NCBI GenBank assembly: GCA_036257535.1
Contig: DATAFJ010000169.1
Span: 1 to 64,000, forward strand
Direction of reading: 5' to 3'
Length of the DNA stretch: 64,000 nucleotides
From: DATAEE01 sp036257535
GTDB lineage: Bacteria > Acidobacteriota > Vicinamibacteria > Vicinamibacterales > 2-12-FULL-66-21
The position numbers and the translations under genes are program-made. Below the pieces are notes generated by a model. It made no database searches. It was given only the letters and a program-made list of their open reading frames with translations, and was not told the DNA's origin. Shown in pieces: positions 40,773 to 49,393 of the stretch; positions within the stretch are counted from its first letter, which is position 1, and each line of letters opens with the position of its first letter.

Positions 40773-43217
40773 ATGCGGGCCATCTGGCAGGACGTGCGGT
40801 ACGGATTCCGGGGGCTTTACAAGCAGCCCGGCTTCACCGCGCTGGCGGTGCTGACGCTGGCGCTCGGGATCGGCGCCGCCACCACGATGTACAGCGCGAT
40901 CCACAACATCCTGATCGATCCGTATCCATTTCCGGACGTGGATCGCTTCGTCACTGTCCAGATCCACGACTCGAGCCGCGCCCGGCCGGGCGGCAGGATT
41001 TTCTTCCAGGTGCCCGAGTTCCTCGACCTGCAGGAGCAGAATCACGTCTTCGAGGAGGTGATCGGGGGAGCGCCTGAAGATGTCTTGCAGAAGACGAATG
41101 AGGGCACCGAACAGTTCGTCGGCGGCGCCGTGACGGCCAACAACTTTCAGTTCCTGGGCGTCCCGGCGCTGATGGGACGGGGACTCGTACCGGACGATGC
41201 GAAGCCGGGAGCGCCGCCGGTGTTCGTCATGTCCTACAAGATGTGGACCGGTCGATACAACCAGGATCCCGGAGTGCTGGGCCGGACGTTCGTGCTGAAC
41301 GGCGTTCCCACCATCTGCGTCGGCGTCATGCCCCAGCGGTTTCACAAGCTCGCGGCCGACCTGTATCGTCCCATCGTCCTGAGCCGCGCCGATCCGCAGG
41401 TGAACCGCCGGTTCTTCATGTTCCAGGCGAGGCTGAAGCGCGGGGTGACCAAGGAGCAGGCGAGCGCGGACGTCGACGTCATCGTGCGCCGGCTGTCCGA
41501 GATCTACCCGCAGAACTACCCGAAGCAGTTCACCGTGCGCGTCCTCGGCTGGGCTGAGAGCATCGTGGGTCAATTCCAGACGACGCTCTATACGCTGGCG
41601 GCGGCGGTCGCGCTGCTCCTGCTGATCGCGTGCAGCAACGTCGCCAACATGCTGCTGGCGCGCGGCGCGGCGCGGGAGCGCGAGATGGCGATCAGGTTGT
41701 CGCTCGGCGCCAGCCGGTCGCGCGTCGTGCGGCAGCTCCTCGTCGAGAGCCTGCTCCTGGCCGGTCTGGGCGCGCTCATCGGGTGCGTGTTCGCCTATGG
41801 CGGCATCAAGGTGCTCGTGCAGCTGATGCCCGAGGGGTTGGTACCGCGGGAGGCGCAAATCCGTCTGAACACTCCGGTTTTGATCTTCAGTGTGGCCGCG
41901 GCCATCTGGACGGCCCTGATCTTCGGTCTCGTGCCCGCGCTTCAAACGGCGCGGCGTGACATGGTCGAGCCGTTAAAGAGCTCGGGGAAGGGCACAGGCG
42001 GGGGATTCCAGCGCGCGTGGCTGCGCAACGCGCTGGTCGTCGCCGAAGTGGCGCTCGCGCTGATGCTGGTGGCGGGGGCGGGGCTGCTGATGCGCAGCTT
42101 CGTCAACCTGCAGCGGATGGATCTCGGCCTGAACCCCGAGAGGGTCGTTACCGCGCGCGTGCCGCTGCCGCGGGATCGCAACACGCTGGCCGACAAGAAG
42201 CAATTCTTCGAGGCCCTGCTCCCGCGCCTGCAGGCGCTGCCCGGCGTGGTTGCGGCGACGGCGACCTCCACGCTCCCGCCATACGGCGGCATCAACTCCA
42301 CGATCGAGATTCCGGGCCAGTCGGTCGTCGAACAGCGCCGTTCCCTGCTGCAACTGGTAAGCGAGGGCTATTTTCAGACGCTCGGTTTGCGCCTGATACG
42401 CGGGCGGTTGCTTTCGAGAGACGAGGTCACGGACGCGCGGCGGGTTGCCGTGGTGAACCAGACGCTGGTGGATCGCTTCTTCGGCGCTGCCGATGGATCG
42501 GTTGGCGATCCCATCGGGCAGCGAATCAAGTTCACGTTTCTCGAGACGCCACCAGGGGGCTCGGTCGAGAATCCTGTTTTCGAGATCGTCGGCGTGATCG
42601 CCGACGCGATGAACCAGGGCCTGCAGGATCCGCTCATGCCGGAGGCCTTCGTCCCGTACACCACGACCGGCGTGTTCGAGCGGGGAGTGCTCGTGAAAAC
42701 GGCGACCGATCCCGCGGCGATGGTGAACAGCATCCGGCGGGAGATCTGGGCCGTTGACCGCAACGTGGCGGTGACGAACGCCGGGACGCTCACCGAGTTC
42801 CTGAAGCGGTTCTCGTACGCGGAGCCGCGCCTCGGCCTCGTGCTGCTGGGCATCTTCGCCGGCCTGGGATTGCTGCTCGTCGGGGTCGGCGTCTACAGCG
42901 TCATCGCGTACACGGTTTCGCGCCAGACGCAGGAAATTGGCATTCGCATGGCGCTCGGCGCGCGCCAGATCGATGTGCTGGGCCTCGTCGTCCGAATGGG
43001 CCTGCGGCTGCTGGCCCTCGGCGTGGGCGTGGGCTTTCTGGCGAGCCTCGGCGTCACGCGCGTGCTGTCTTATCAGCTGACGGGGATCTCGCCACGCGAT
43101 CCCCTCACGCTGGTCATCGCAATTGGAGTGATGCTGCTGGCCGGTCTCGCGGCGTGCTACTTCCCGGCGCGCCGCGCGATAAAAGTCGACCCGATGGTGG
43201 CGCTCAGATACGAGTAG
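40773..43217 (+). CDS. ADOP-type FtsX/MacB permease, full length
   Basis: The 814-aa intact member begins MRAIWQDVRYGFRGLYKQPG, with the first helix at about 20-42. It carries a MacB-like periplasmic domain, an FtsX block (ALLLLIACSNVANMLLARGA, REMAIRLSLGASRSRVVRQL), a mid-protein join IFGLVPALQTARRDMVEPLK, then a second MacB/FtsX unit (RQTQEIGIRMALGARQIDVL) and the C-terminal PARRAIKVDPMVALRYE. It serves as the template showing that the gene at 399-2870 is one split gene. No ABC ATPase is adjacent. The start has only TCTAAT 5 nt upstream and no Shine-Dalgarno. Confidence 0.9.
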   Translation: MRAIWQDVRYGFRGLYKQPGFTALAVLTLALGIGAATTMYSAIHNILIDPYPFPDVDRFVTVQIHDSSRARPGGRIFFQVPEFLDLQEQNHVFEEVIGGAPEDVLQKTNEGTEQFVGGAVTANNFQFLGVPALMGRGLVPDDAKPGAPPVFVMSYKMWTGRYNQDPGVLGRTFVLNGVPTICVGVMPQRFHKLAADLYRPIVLSRADPQVNRRFFMFQARLKRGVTKEQASADVDVIVRRLSEIYPQNYPKQFTVRVLGWAESIVGQFQTTLYTLAAAVALLLLIACSNVANMLLARGAAREREMAIRLSLGASRSRVVRQLLVESLLLAGLGALIGCVFAYGGIKVLVQLMPEGLVPREAQIRLNTPVLIFSVAAAIWTALIFGLVPALQTARRDMVEPLKSSGKGTGGGFQRAWLRNALVVAEVALALMLVAGAGLLMRSFVNLQRMDLGLNPERVVTARVPLPRDRNTLADKKQFFEALLPRLQALPGVVAATATSTLPPYGGINSTIEIPGQSVVEQRRSLLQLVSEGYFQTLGLRLIRGRLLSRDEVTDARRVAVVNQTLVDRFFGAADGSVGDPIGQRIKFTFLETPPGGSVENPVFEIVGVIADAMNQGLQDPLMPEAFVPYTTTGVFERGVLVKTATDPAAMVNSIRREIWAVDRNVAVTNAGTLTEFLKRFSYAEPRLGLVLLGIFAGLGLLLVGVGVYSVIAYTVSRQTQEIGIRMALGARQIDVLGLVVRMGLRLLALGVGVGFLASLGVTRVLSYQLTGISPRDPLTLVIAIGVMLLAGLAACYFPARRAIKVDPMVALRYE

Positions 43218-43319
43218 CAGGCCAAGCGGATGCCGTTATCGACGGCGTCCCTACCCGCTGAGCTATTCGCAACCGAGCACGAAGAACGCGCACGACGGAC
43301 GACGATGATTTCGGCGGAG

Positions 43320-43631
43320 TCAGCTCGTGGAGGGACCTCGCCGTAACTTGTCGAGCTTGGAGTCGCGCTCCGACGTCAGTCGCTCGCGATCCCGCCGGTA
43401 CTCCTCCTCGAGGGCGGCGAGCGCTTCGGGATCGAACGTCTTCCGAAGCGTGGACTGGTGCAGCACCTCCTGCTCGGCGAGCTTGGCCTCGTAGAAGTTC
43501 CGCAGATCCGCGAGCGCGGTCCGCTCCTCATCAGTCAGCCGGCGCTCCTCGATCCCCGCCTCCGCATCAGCCTTCTTGAGCCGCTCCATCGCGAGCTCGT
43601 ATGCGGACTTCAAAGGCTTGTCGTCCCCCAT
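43320..43631 (-). CDS. Small coiled-coil protein of unknown function
   Basis: Read from ATG 43631 with GGAG upstream, the product is 103 aa. It starts MGDDKPLKSAYELAMERLKK and continues DEERTALADLRNFYEAKLAE and LAALEEEYRRDRERLTSERD. It is almost wholly charged helix with heptad leucines and no signal peptide. Similar short proteins that begin MGxxKPLKSAYELAMERLKK are frequent in Acidobacteria (from memory), but no function is known to me. An upstream in-frame ATG at 43754 adds an Arg-rich, non-homologous stretch and is rejected. Confidence 0.75.
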   Translation of the reverse strand: MGDDKPLKSAYELAMERLKKADAEAGIEERRLTDEERTALADLRNFYEAKLAEQEVLHQSTLRKTFDPEALAALEEEYRRDRERLTSERDSKLDKLRRGPSTS

Positions 43632-43789
43632 GGATTCCGTCTCCGACCTGATGTTACCTCGGGGGCAACGGAAGCGTGGACTTTGGCTGCAGGAGGGAGG
43701 AGCACGGCGCCGACAAATGCGCTCGGCAGCCCATTCTGCCCAGCGTTCCCCCAAACGTCGGCGCCGGGCGAAGCGGCGCAGCCGCGAAG

Positions 43790-44025
43790 GCGGGCCTATC
43801 GAGACGCGACAGCGGCGGCGGAGTCTGTTGCTGCGCGAAGGATTCGATGCGCTGACGCGCGGCTCACGCCGGACGCTTCGGCCTGGCGGCGCACCGTCAT
43901 CGGCCGCTCGACGGGGGCATCGCCGCGAGCGTCAGGAGAACGTGCGCGGCGCGCGGGACAAATTGATCGCGCTCTACGAGGCCGCGCGGCAGCCGGAGCT
44001 GGCAGCGAGGTATCGGGAGCGGTAG
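43790..44025 (+). pseudogene. Decayed 3' end of a TPR-kinase type gene
   Basis: The last codons read RDKLIALYEAARQPELAARY before a TAG. This closely resembles the standard C-terminus of bacterial Ser/Thr-kinase-TPR proteins (LxxLYEAWGxPExAAxYR). Upstream (LLLREGFDALTRG) also looks TPR-like, but the frame is full of Arg and seems to shift. No start or kinase domain is present in the 400 bp available. Confidence 0.4.
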
Positions 44026-44091
44026 CAAAAAGGTGTCAGGTACTATTTCCGCTCGACGGGGCGTCGGACAAGGTACCTGACACCTTTTTGC
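44025..44091. repeat. REPIN-like inverted repeat B
   Basis: Arms GCAAAAAGGTGTCAGGTAC (44025-44043) and GTACCTGACACCTTTTTGC (44073-44091) are perfect 19-bp complements around a 29-bp spacer. The element covers the last codons and the stop of the 2OG oxygenase gene. Confidence 0.85.
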
Positions 44092-45052
44092 GCAGATCGG
44101 GGAAGACCTTCGACACCTTGGCGAGGATGTAGTCGCCATACGTGCCGGTGAACTCGTGCACGCTGGCGCCGTCCCAGCGATCTGTCTTGTCGTCGATGAT
44201 CTCGGCGCCGGGACGGATCGGACGTACCTCCGCGTCGAAGCCCGGATCGAAGAAGAAGGGAAACGAGAGACGGGCCCGGCCGCCCGGGTTCAGCACACGG
44301 TGCGGCGTCGAGCGATAGAAGCCTCCCGTCATGCGATCGAGCATGTCGCCGATATTGCAGACAAACGCACCCGCGAGCGGCGGCGCGTCGATCCAGGTCG
44401 AAGGTCCGGCCGGCACCTTCACTTGCAGCCCGCCGACGTCGTCCTGCTTCAGGATCGTCAGCAGTCCATAGTCGGTGTGCTCGCCGACACCCCACTCCGG
44501 TTCGGCGCGCCTGGGCTCGACGGCCGGGTAGTTGAAGATGCGGAAGAGCACGAGCGGATCGCTCGTGTACCGGTCGTGGAAATACGTCTCGCCGAGACCG
44601 AGGCTAAGGCCAAAAAGCTCCATGATCCGGTGTCCGAGGCGAGTCATCGCGGCCATGTAGTCGAGCACGGTCTCGCGAAATCGCGGGACGTCCGGGAAGA
44701 GATTCTGGCCGTGCAGCGGCGTGGCGGCCACGACGCGAGGATGATCCTCGGGCAGCTCGGCGCCGAAGTACAGCCCTTCCTTGAGGTCCGGCTTTCCCTT
44801 CGTCAGCTCTCCTCGAACTGGAAAATAGCCGCGCCATGCCGCGCCGCCGAGCTCCATCCGAATGGCCATCTTCCGCTCGACCGGCTGCGCGAAGAACTGC
44901 CGGCTGAGCGCCTCGAGCCGATCCTGCAGATCGACGTCGACGCCGTGGCCGACGATGTAGAAGAAGCCGGCCCGACGGCAGGCGTCGCGAATGGCATCCG
45001 CGGCGCGGTGCTTGTCGCCGCTCAGATCGATGACGGGTAGCTCTGACTTCAC
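44036..45052 (-). CDS. 2-oxoglutarate/Fe(II)-dependent oxygenase, isopenicillin-N-synthase family
   Basis: The 338-aa enzyme starts at GTG 45052 (MKSELPVIDLSGDKHRAADA). It has the N-terminal DIOX_N region (AGFFYIVGHGVDVDLQDRLE), then the iron-binding HxD as GVGEHTDYGLLTILKQDDVG, the distal His in FYRSTPHRVLNPGG, and the RxS 2-oxoglutarate motif as GRARLSFPFFFDPGF. All three iron ligands are present. It would hydroxylate or desaturate a small molecule; the substrate is unknown. The last ~17 residues (after FPDLRK) are encoded by REPIN B and probably replace the original C-terminus. Confidence 0.9.
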   Translation of the reverse strand: MKSELPVIDLSGDKHRAADAIRDACRRAGFFYIVGHGVDVDLQDRLEALSRQFFAQPVERKMAIRMELGGAAWRGYFPVRGELTKGKPDLKEGLYFGAELPEDHPRVVAATPLHGQNLFPDVPRFRETVLDYMAAMTRLGHRIMELFGLSLGLGETYFHDRYTSDPLVLFRIFNYPAVEPRRAEPEWGVGEHTDYGLLTILKQDDVGGLQVKVPAGPSTWIDAPPLAGAFVCNIGDMLDRMTGGFYRSTPHRVLNPGGRARLSFPFFFDPGFDAEVRPIRPGAEIIDDKTDRWDGASVHEFTGTYGDYILAKVSKVFPDLRKKVSGTLSDAPSSGNST

Positions 45053-45337
45053 AGTCTGATCCTGGCGTGTGGATGGCGTCGAAGCAGTTTACAGAATATC
45101 GAAACAGAGGGTGAGGTGGTCGGCGAACGCCGACTCAGGGTCGCGCCGCTTCGGTGCGAAGCCGGAACGTGCGCGGAGCGAGTCTTCCGCGTTGACTTCG
45201 GTCCCGATAGTCAACCGCGCGGGCGGGAGGGCTGCGAGCGGCGCGCACGTTCCCGGCGCGATGCCCTGTGGAGGCAGCCGACGACCTCGCCCTCTGCCAA
45301 AGGCGCAAGAGTACAATACGTGCACAAGGCAGGAAGC
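45053..45337. other. Intergenic stretch, possible fragment of an old gene
   Basis: There is no convincing gene. A minus-strand frame ending at 45089 reads ARLTIGTEVNAEDSLRARSG and FAPKRRDPESAFADHLTLCF, which looks protein-like, but upstream it runs into the OsmC coding region and no family is recognised. A TACAAT (45312-45317) lies 20 bp before the OsmC start and may be its -10. Confidence 0.3.
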
Positions 45338-45865
45338 ATGCACGACGAAACGCTTCGCGAGATTCTCGAGCGCAACGCCAAGGCAGTTGCGCTGCGTCCG
45401 GCAGTCGGCCTGCACACCGGCAAGACGACCGCCCGCCTGAAGCCGGGGCTCGAGTGCCAGGTCGAGGACGGCGCGTGGAAGCTGACCGTTGGCATCGGCG
45501 AGAAGTCGGGCGGATCGAACGCGGGCCCGAGTCCTGGCGTGCTCGGCCGCGGCGCGCTCGCCAGCTGCCTGGCGATCGGCTATGCCATGTGGGCCGCGCG
45601 CCTTGGCGTGCCTCTCGAGTCGGTCGAAGTGGAGGTGCAGGCGGACTACGACAGCCGCGGCGAGCTCGGCGTCTCGGACGATGTTCCGCCCGGGTATACA
45701 CAGGTCCGCTACATCGTCACCGTCGCGAGCAGCGCCTCCGAGTCAGACGTCCGTCGAGTGATCGACACCGGCGACAAGTACAGCCCTTACCGCGATGTCT
45801 TTGCGCGCGGGAACGACGTCCGCCGTGAGCTGCGGATCGTAACGACCACGGAACACCGTGCCTAG
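45338..45865 (+). CDS. OsmC/Ohr family protein
   Basis: The 175-aa protein starts at ATG 45338 with AGGA 4 nt upstream. It has the family pattern: LRPAVGLHTGKTTARLKPGL, SGGSNAGPSPGVLGRGALAS and CLAIGYAMWAARLGVPLESV with the conserved Cys in the central helix, then VEVQADYDSRGELGVSD. The central Cys is the peroxidatic-type residue; the second Cys of true Ohr enzymes is not evident in the C-terminal half. It may be a thiol-dependent peroxide reductase or a divergent OsmC-like protein with another role. Confidence 0.85.
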   Translation: MHDETLREILERNAKAVALRPAVGLHTGKTTARLKPGLECQVEDGAWKLTVGIGEKSGGSNAGPSPGVLGRGALASCLAIGYAMWAARLGVPLESVEVEVQADYDSRGELGVSDDVPPGYTQVRYIVTVASSASESDVRRVIDTGDKYSPYRDVFARGNDVRRELRIVTTTEHRA

Positions 45866-45929
45866 GCCATCGTGCGACACGCTGGCGAGAATGCCGATCG
45901 AGGCCGGTGCAACGGCGGCGCGCACGGCG

Positions 45930-46002
45930 CGCCCGCGAGGGAGCGGAGCGGGGCGTAGGGGTCCCCGCGAGCAACCGAGCCGGGGTTCGGGGCGGAGCCC
46001 CG
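45930..46002. repeat. GC-rich repeat ending in a terminator-like hairpin
   Basis: The stretch GAGCGGAGCGGGGCGTAGGG through GGAGCCCCG looks like a dispersed intergenic repeat. Its end forms a strong hairpin, CGGGGC (45988-45993) and GCCCCG (45997-46002), followed by TTT. It may terminate the OsmC transcript; it lies only 8 nt before the methyltransferase ATG. Confidence 0.45.
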
Positions 46003-46009
46003 TTTAAGA

Positions 46010-46858
46010 ATGGAGGCTCGGCTCCAGCGGCGCGTTCAGCGGTACGGGTGGGACAAGGCGGCCGCGTACTACGAACGCTACTGGCAGCGTCAGCTCGCAC
46101 CGGCGCAGGATCGCCTGATCGAGCTCGCGGCGCTCGAGCCGGGGATGCGCGTCCTCGACGTCGCTTGTGGAACGGGGCTGGTAACGTTCCGGGCGGCCGA
46201 GATCGTCGGGCCTTCAGGAGCGGTCCTCGCGACCGACATCTCCGACGAGATGGTGAAATCCCTGTCGAGCGAAGCGGCGCGACGCGGGCATGCGAACGTG
46301 ACCGCGCGGAGAATGGACGCCGAAGCGCTTGAGGCGCCCGATGCCTCGTTCGACGTCGTGTTGTGCGCGCTTGGCCTGATGTACGTGCCGGAACCGGTGA
46401 CGGCACTGCGCGAGATGCATCGCGTCCTCGCGCCCGGCGGCCGCGCCGTTGCGGCCGTCTGGGGTGCGCGCGACAGGTGCGGCTGGGCCGACATCTTTCC
46501 GATCGTCGAGTCGCGCGTGCAGTCCGACGTCTGTCCGATGTTCTTCCGGCTTGGCACGGGGGACCAGCTGCGCCACGCGTTCGAAGCGGCTGGGTTCGCA
46601 GACATCAGGGCCGACAGATTGTCGTCCGTCCTGCGCTACGAGTCGGACGAGGAGGCCTGCGGCGCCGCGTTTGCGGGCGGGCCCGTCGCGCTGGCGTACT
46701 CGAGGTTCGACGGACCGACGCGCGACAGCGCCCATGCCGAGTACCTCGCGTCGATTCGCCCCTGGAAGAGCGCGACTGGATACGACGTGCCGGGCGAGTT
46801 CATCGTGGCGGCGGGCCAATCCCATCCAACCAATCCGGCGTCGACCGCGTCCTACTAG
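46010..46858 (+). CDS. Class I SAM-dependent methyltransferase
   Basis: The 282-aa protein starts MEARLQRRVQRYGWDKAAAY. It has motif I RVLDVACGTGLVTFRAAEIV, motif II ATDISDEMVKSL, and motif III region FDVVLCALGLMYVPEPVTAL with HRVLAPGGRAVAAVWG, as in the UbiE/COQ5-like Methyltransf_11/25 group. The C-terminal half (GTGDQLRHAFEAAGFADIRA) is also typical. The acceptor is unknown. No Shine-Dalgarno is present because a hairpin abuts the start. The next gene follows after 2 nt. Confidence 0.88.
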   Translation: MEARLQRRVQRYGWDKAAAYYERYWQRQLAPAQDRLIELAALEPGMRVLDVACGTGLVTFRAAEIVGPSGAVLATDISDEMVKSLSSEAARRGHANVTARRMDAEALEAPDASFDVVLCALGLMYVPEPVTALREMHRVLAPGGRAVAAVWGARDRCGWADIFPIVESRVQSDVCPMFFRLGTGDQLRHAFEAAGFADIRADRLSSVLRYESDEEACGAAFAGGPVALAYSRFDGPTRDSAHAEYLASIRPWKSATGYDVPGEFIVAAGQSHPTNPASTASY

Positions 46859-46860
46859 TG

Positions 46861-47433
46861 ATGACCGAACAACTTCGCCGGCAGATTGCCGCGCTTTTCA
46901 TTGCGGTCCTGGCCGGCGTGTCATCCGCCGCACAGACCGAGCCAGGCCGTACCGAATCCAGCTCTGCCAGCGCCGCTGCGGCGACCACCCAGATCGACAT
47001 CGACAACTTCGGGCGCGTCAGCCCGACCTACTATCGAGGCGCCCAACCCGACGGTTCCGATTACTCCGACCTCGCGGCAATTGGTGTCAAGACCCTGATC
47101 AACCTGACGAGCGACGATGCCAGTGCCGATGAGCCGGCGATGGCGAAGAAGAGCGGCCTGAAGTACGTGCAGATCCCGATGACCACGCACGAGCCGCCGA
47201 CGGCCGACACGCTCGCCCGCTTCCTCCAGATCGTCGACGACCCCGCCAACCAGCCGGTGTTCGTTCACTGCGTGGGCGGCCGGCATCGCACTGGCGTGAT
47301 GACGGCGGCCTACCGGATGTCACGACATGGCTGGACGGCGGATCAGGCCTTCAGGGAGATGAAGCAGTTCAAGTTCGGGGCCGATTTCCTGCATCCCGAA
47401 TTCAAAAAGTTCGTCTACGACTTCGGAAGCTAA
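46861..47433 (+). CDS. Secreted dual-specificity/tyrosine phosphatase
   Basis: The 190-aa protein has a signal peptide (about 1-24, ending GVSSAAQ). A DSP-like domain follows: VSPTYYRGAQPDGSDYSDLA, IGVKTLINLTSDDAS, and the CX5R signature VHCVGGRHRTGVMTAAYRMS. An acidic loop before the P-loop may supply the general acid. It would dephosphorylate phosphotyrosine or other phosphoesters outside the cytoplasm. It overlaps the convergent dehydrogenase gene by 4 nt and sits 2 nt behind the methyltransferase. Confidence 0.85.
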   Translation: MTEQLRRQIAALFIAVLAGVSSAAQTEPGRTESSSASAAAATTQIDIDNFGRVSPTYYRGAQPDGSDYSDLAAIGVKTLINLTSDDASADEPAMAKKSGLKYVQIPMTTHEPPTADTLARFLQIVDDPANQPVFVHCVGGRHRTGVMTAAYRMSRHGWTADQAFREMKQFKFGADFLHPEFKKFVYDFGS

Positions 47434-48305
47434 TCAAACAACTTCGTGGCCACCGCCGAGTAGTCGCGCTCCGCGCCGCCGTCGGCGACGAGCTCGTCGA
47501 CGAGCCGGCGCACGAGCGTCGTCACGGGCGATGCCGCCCCGTACTCGCGAAGCGTGTCGGCGGCTATCCGCATGTCCTTCTGGTACAGCTTCGTCCGGAA
47601 GCCCGGCTTGTAGTTTTCCTGCAGGATTCGGTCGCCGTGGACTTCGAGCACGCGGCTCGCGGCGAAGCCGCCGAGGAGAGCCGACCGCATCTTCGCGGCA
47701 TCGAGGCCGGCGCGGCGCGCAAGCCCGAACGCCTCTCCCACCGCCGCGAGCGTGCCGCCGATCACGAGCTGGTTGCAGACCTTGCAGAGCTGACCCGTTC
47801 CCGACGGGCCGATGTGAATGATGCGCTCCGGATTACCCATCGCCTCGAGAATGGGACGCGCGGCCGCGAACGCCTCGGCGTCTCCGCCAACCATGATCGA
47901 GAGCGTCGCGCTTTGAGCGCCGATCTCGCCGCCGCTCACCGGCGCGTCGAGCATCGATGCGCCGCGCGCCGCCGCCCTTCCAGCCAGCCGGCGCGCAACC
48001 GCGGGCGCGATGCTGCTGCACTCGATCAGAAGGGATCCGCGTTGAAGCTCGCCGAACACACCGCCCGATCCTTCCATCACTGATTCGACATCAGGCGAAT
48101 CGGGCAGCATCGTCACAATACGGAACGCCCGGCGCGCGACGTCTGCCGGCGACGCCGCCGGCTCGGCGCCGGCCGAGACGAGATCCTGCACGGGTCCAGG
48201 GCTCCTGCTGTGGACGACGAGCGGAAAGCCGCGCTTGAGGAGGTTGTGTGCCATGGGACGTCCCATGACGCCCAGGCCGATGAAGCCGACTGTCGTTTCA
48301 GGCAT
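47430..48305 (-). CDS. 3-hydroxyisobutyrate dehydrogenase/tartronate-semialdehyde reductase family enzyme
   Basis: The 291-aa protein has the Rossmann start TVGFIGLGVMGRPMAHNLLK (GLGVMG). HSRSPGP after beta2 points to NADP(H) preference. SMLDAPVSGGEIGAQSATLS is the substrate-binding DAPVSGG motif, and GPSGTGQLCKVCNQLVIGGT carries the catalytic Lys (GxGxxxKxxxN). KMRSALLGGFAASRVLEVHG and YQKDMRIAADTLREYGAASP complete the all-helical C-domain. It reduces a 2- or 3-keto/hydroxy acid; the specific substrate is unresolved. Confidence 0.9.
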   Translation of the reverse strand: MPETTVGFIGLGVMGRPMAHNLLKRGFPLVVHSRSPGPVQDLVSAGAEPAASPADVARRAFRIVTMLPDSPDVESVMEGSGGVFGELQRGSLLIECSSIAPAVARRLAGRAAARGASMLDAPVSGGEIGAQSATLSIMVGGDAEAFAAARPILEAMGNPERIIHIGPSGTGQLCKVCNQLVIGGTLAAVGEAFGLARRAGLDAAKMRSALLGGFAASRVLEVHGDRILQENYKPGFRTKLYQKDMRIAADTLREYGAASPVTTLVRRLVDELVADGGAERDYSAVATKLFD

Positions 48306-48353
48306 GGTGAGTGAGTAAACCCCGCGAATCAGGCGTCGGCGCTCCGGCGTCGG

Positions 48354-49376
48354 CTACCGTGACGATGCTGGACTGAACTTCGGCGCGACGAGTATGCGCT
48401 TCGGGCCTCCGGCACGTTCGAACTGGATGTTCGCGAGCACTTTCCGTGCGGCGACGTCGATGGCGGCCACGGCGTCGGAGTACCAGAGGCTGACGAAGAG
48501 GACCCTGCCGTCGGGCCGCATCGTGAACCAGTGCGGGAAGTGGCCGACCTGTATCTTGGCCACTTCCTGCATGTCCGACAGCCGGACGACGCGAACGAGG
48601 TCGTTGATGCAGTCGGTCACCCACAGCTCCTGCTCGTCGGGAGAGAGCTGAAGAGCATGGGTATAGGTGTCGAGATAGGGCTGCGGCACGCCGTCGGGAA
48701 GCTTGCCGAGCTCTACGCGCCGCGTCACCTTTCTCGTCGCGGGATCGACCACGACGAACCCGAGGAGGTTCGACAGCGCGACGTAAAGCGTCCGGCCGTC
48801 ACGCGAGATCTCGATGGGACGCACTCCGTCGTCGGTCTGAATTCGAGGCAGAGACGCGTGCGTCGCCGGATCGATCACCTCGATGGATCGCCCGTACTGT
48901 GCGCCGACGTACACGCGCGAGCCGTCAGCCGACGTGTACGCGTCGTGCGGCCCGTTGTCTGACGGCAGGGACTTCACCAGCTTCAACGGGTCCAGCTGCA
49001 CGACGTCGATCCGGTGTTCGCCTCTCATCGGAACGTACGCGTAGCGGCCGTCCTTCGACAGCGTCATCTGGTTCGGATCTTTTCCGAGCGGCAGTCGCGC
49101 GACAGTCTCACCCCGCGCAACATCGACGACCTGGAAATTCCCGACGCGATCGCTCGTGAGGTAGACCTTTGACCCATCGGCCGACGCCGCGAGACCGTGC
49201 GGCTTCGGATCGACTTTGATTCGTCGGATTTCCTTGAATGCGTAGGCGTCGACCTCCACGAGTACGTCGCTGTCGCCGAGCGTGACCCAGAGGGTGACGT
49301 CCCCGGCGGCCTGCGGTCCGGCTGAAGCCGGGCACCACAGGAGGGCGAAGAGTGCGACGACGCTCGCTCGAAGCAT
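48354..49376 (-). CDS. Secreted YVTN beta-propeller protein
   Basis: The 340-aa protein starts at ATG 49376 with GGGAGG 5 nt upstream. It has a signal peptide (about 1-19). Seven-blade YVTN/cytochrome-D1-like repeats are clear: VDPKPHGLAASADGSKVYLT, GKDPNQMTLSKDGRYAYVPM, GPHDAYTSADGSRVYVGAQY, PIEISRDGRTLYVALSNLLG and LQLSPDEQELWVTDCIND. There are no haem-binding cysteines. Probably a binding or scaffold propeller in the periplasm. It is 17 nt downstream of the interrupted serine hydrolase gene and likely co-transcribed with it. Confidence 0.85.
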   Translation of the reverse strand: MLRASVVALFALLWCPASAGPQAAGDVTLWVTLGDSDVLVEVDAYAFKEIRRIKVDPKPHGLAASADGSKVYLTSDRVGNFQVVDVARGETVARLPLGKDPNQMTLSKDGRYAYVPMRGEHRIDVVQLDPLKLVKSLPSDNGPHDAYTSADGSRVYVGAQYGRSIEVIDPATHASLPRIQTDDGVRPIEISRDGRTLYVALSNLLGFVVVDPATRKVTRRVELGKLPDGVPQPYLDTYTHALQLSPDEQELWVTDCINDLVRVVRLSDMQEVAKIQVGHFPHWFTMRPDGRVLFVSLWYSDAVAAIDVAARKVLANIQFERAGGPKRILVAPKFSPASSR

Positions 49377-49393
49377 GAGGCCTCCCGGTGCCG

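Noticed and set aside
45089..45415. Minus-strand 108-codon gene before OsmC
   Set aside because: Its 5' half is antisense to the OsmC coding region and no family is recognised; kept only as a possible fragment in the intergenic note.
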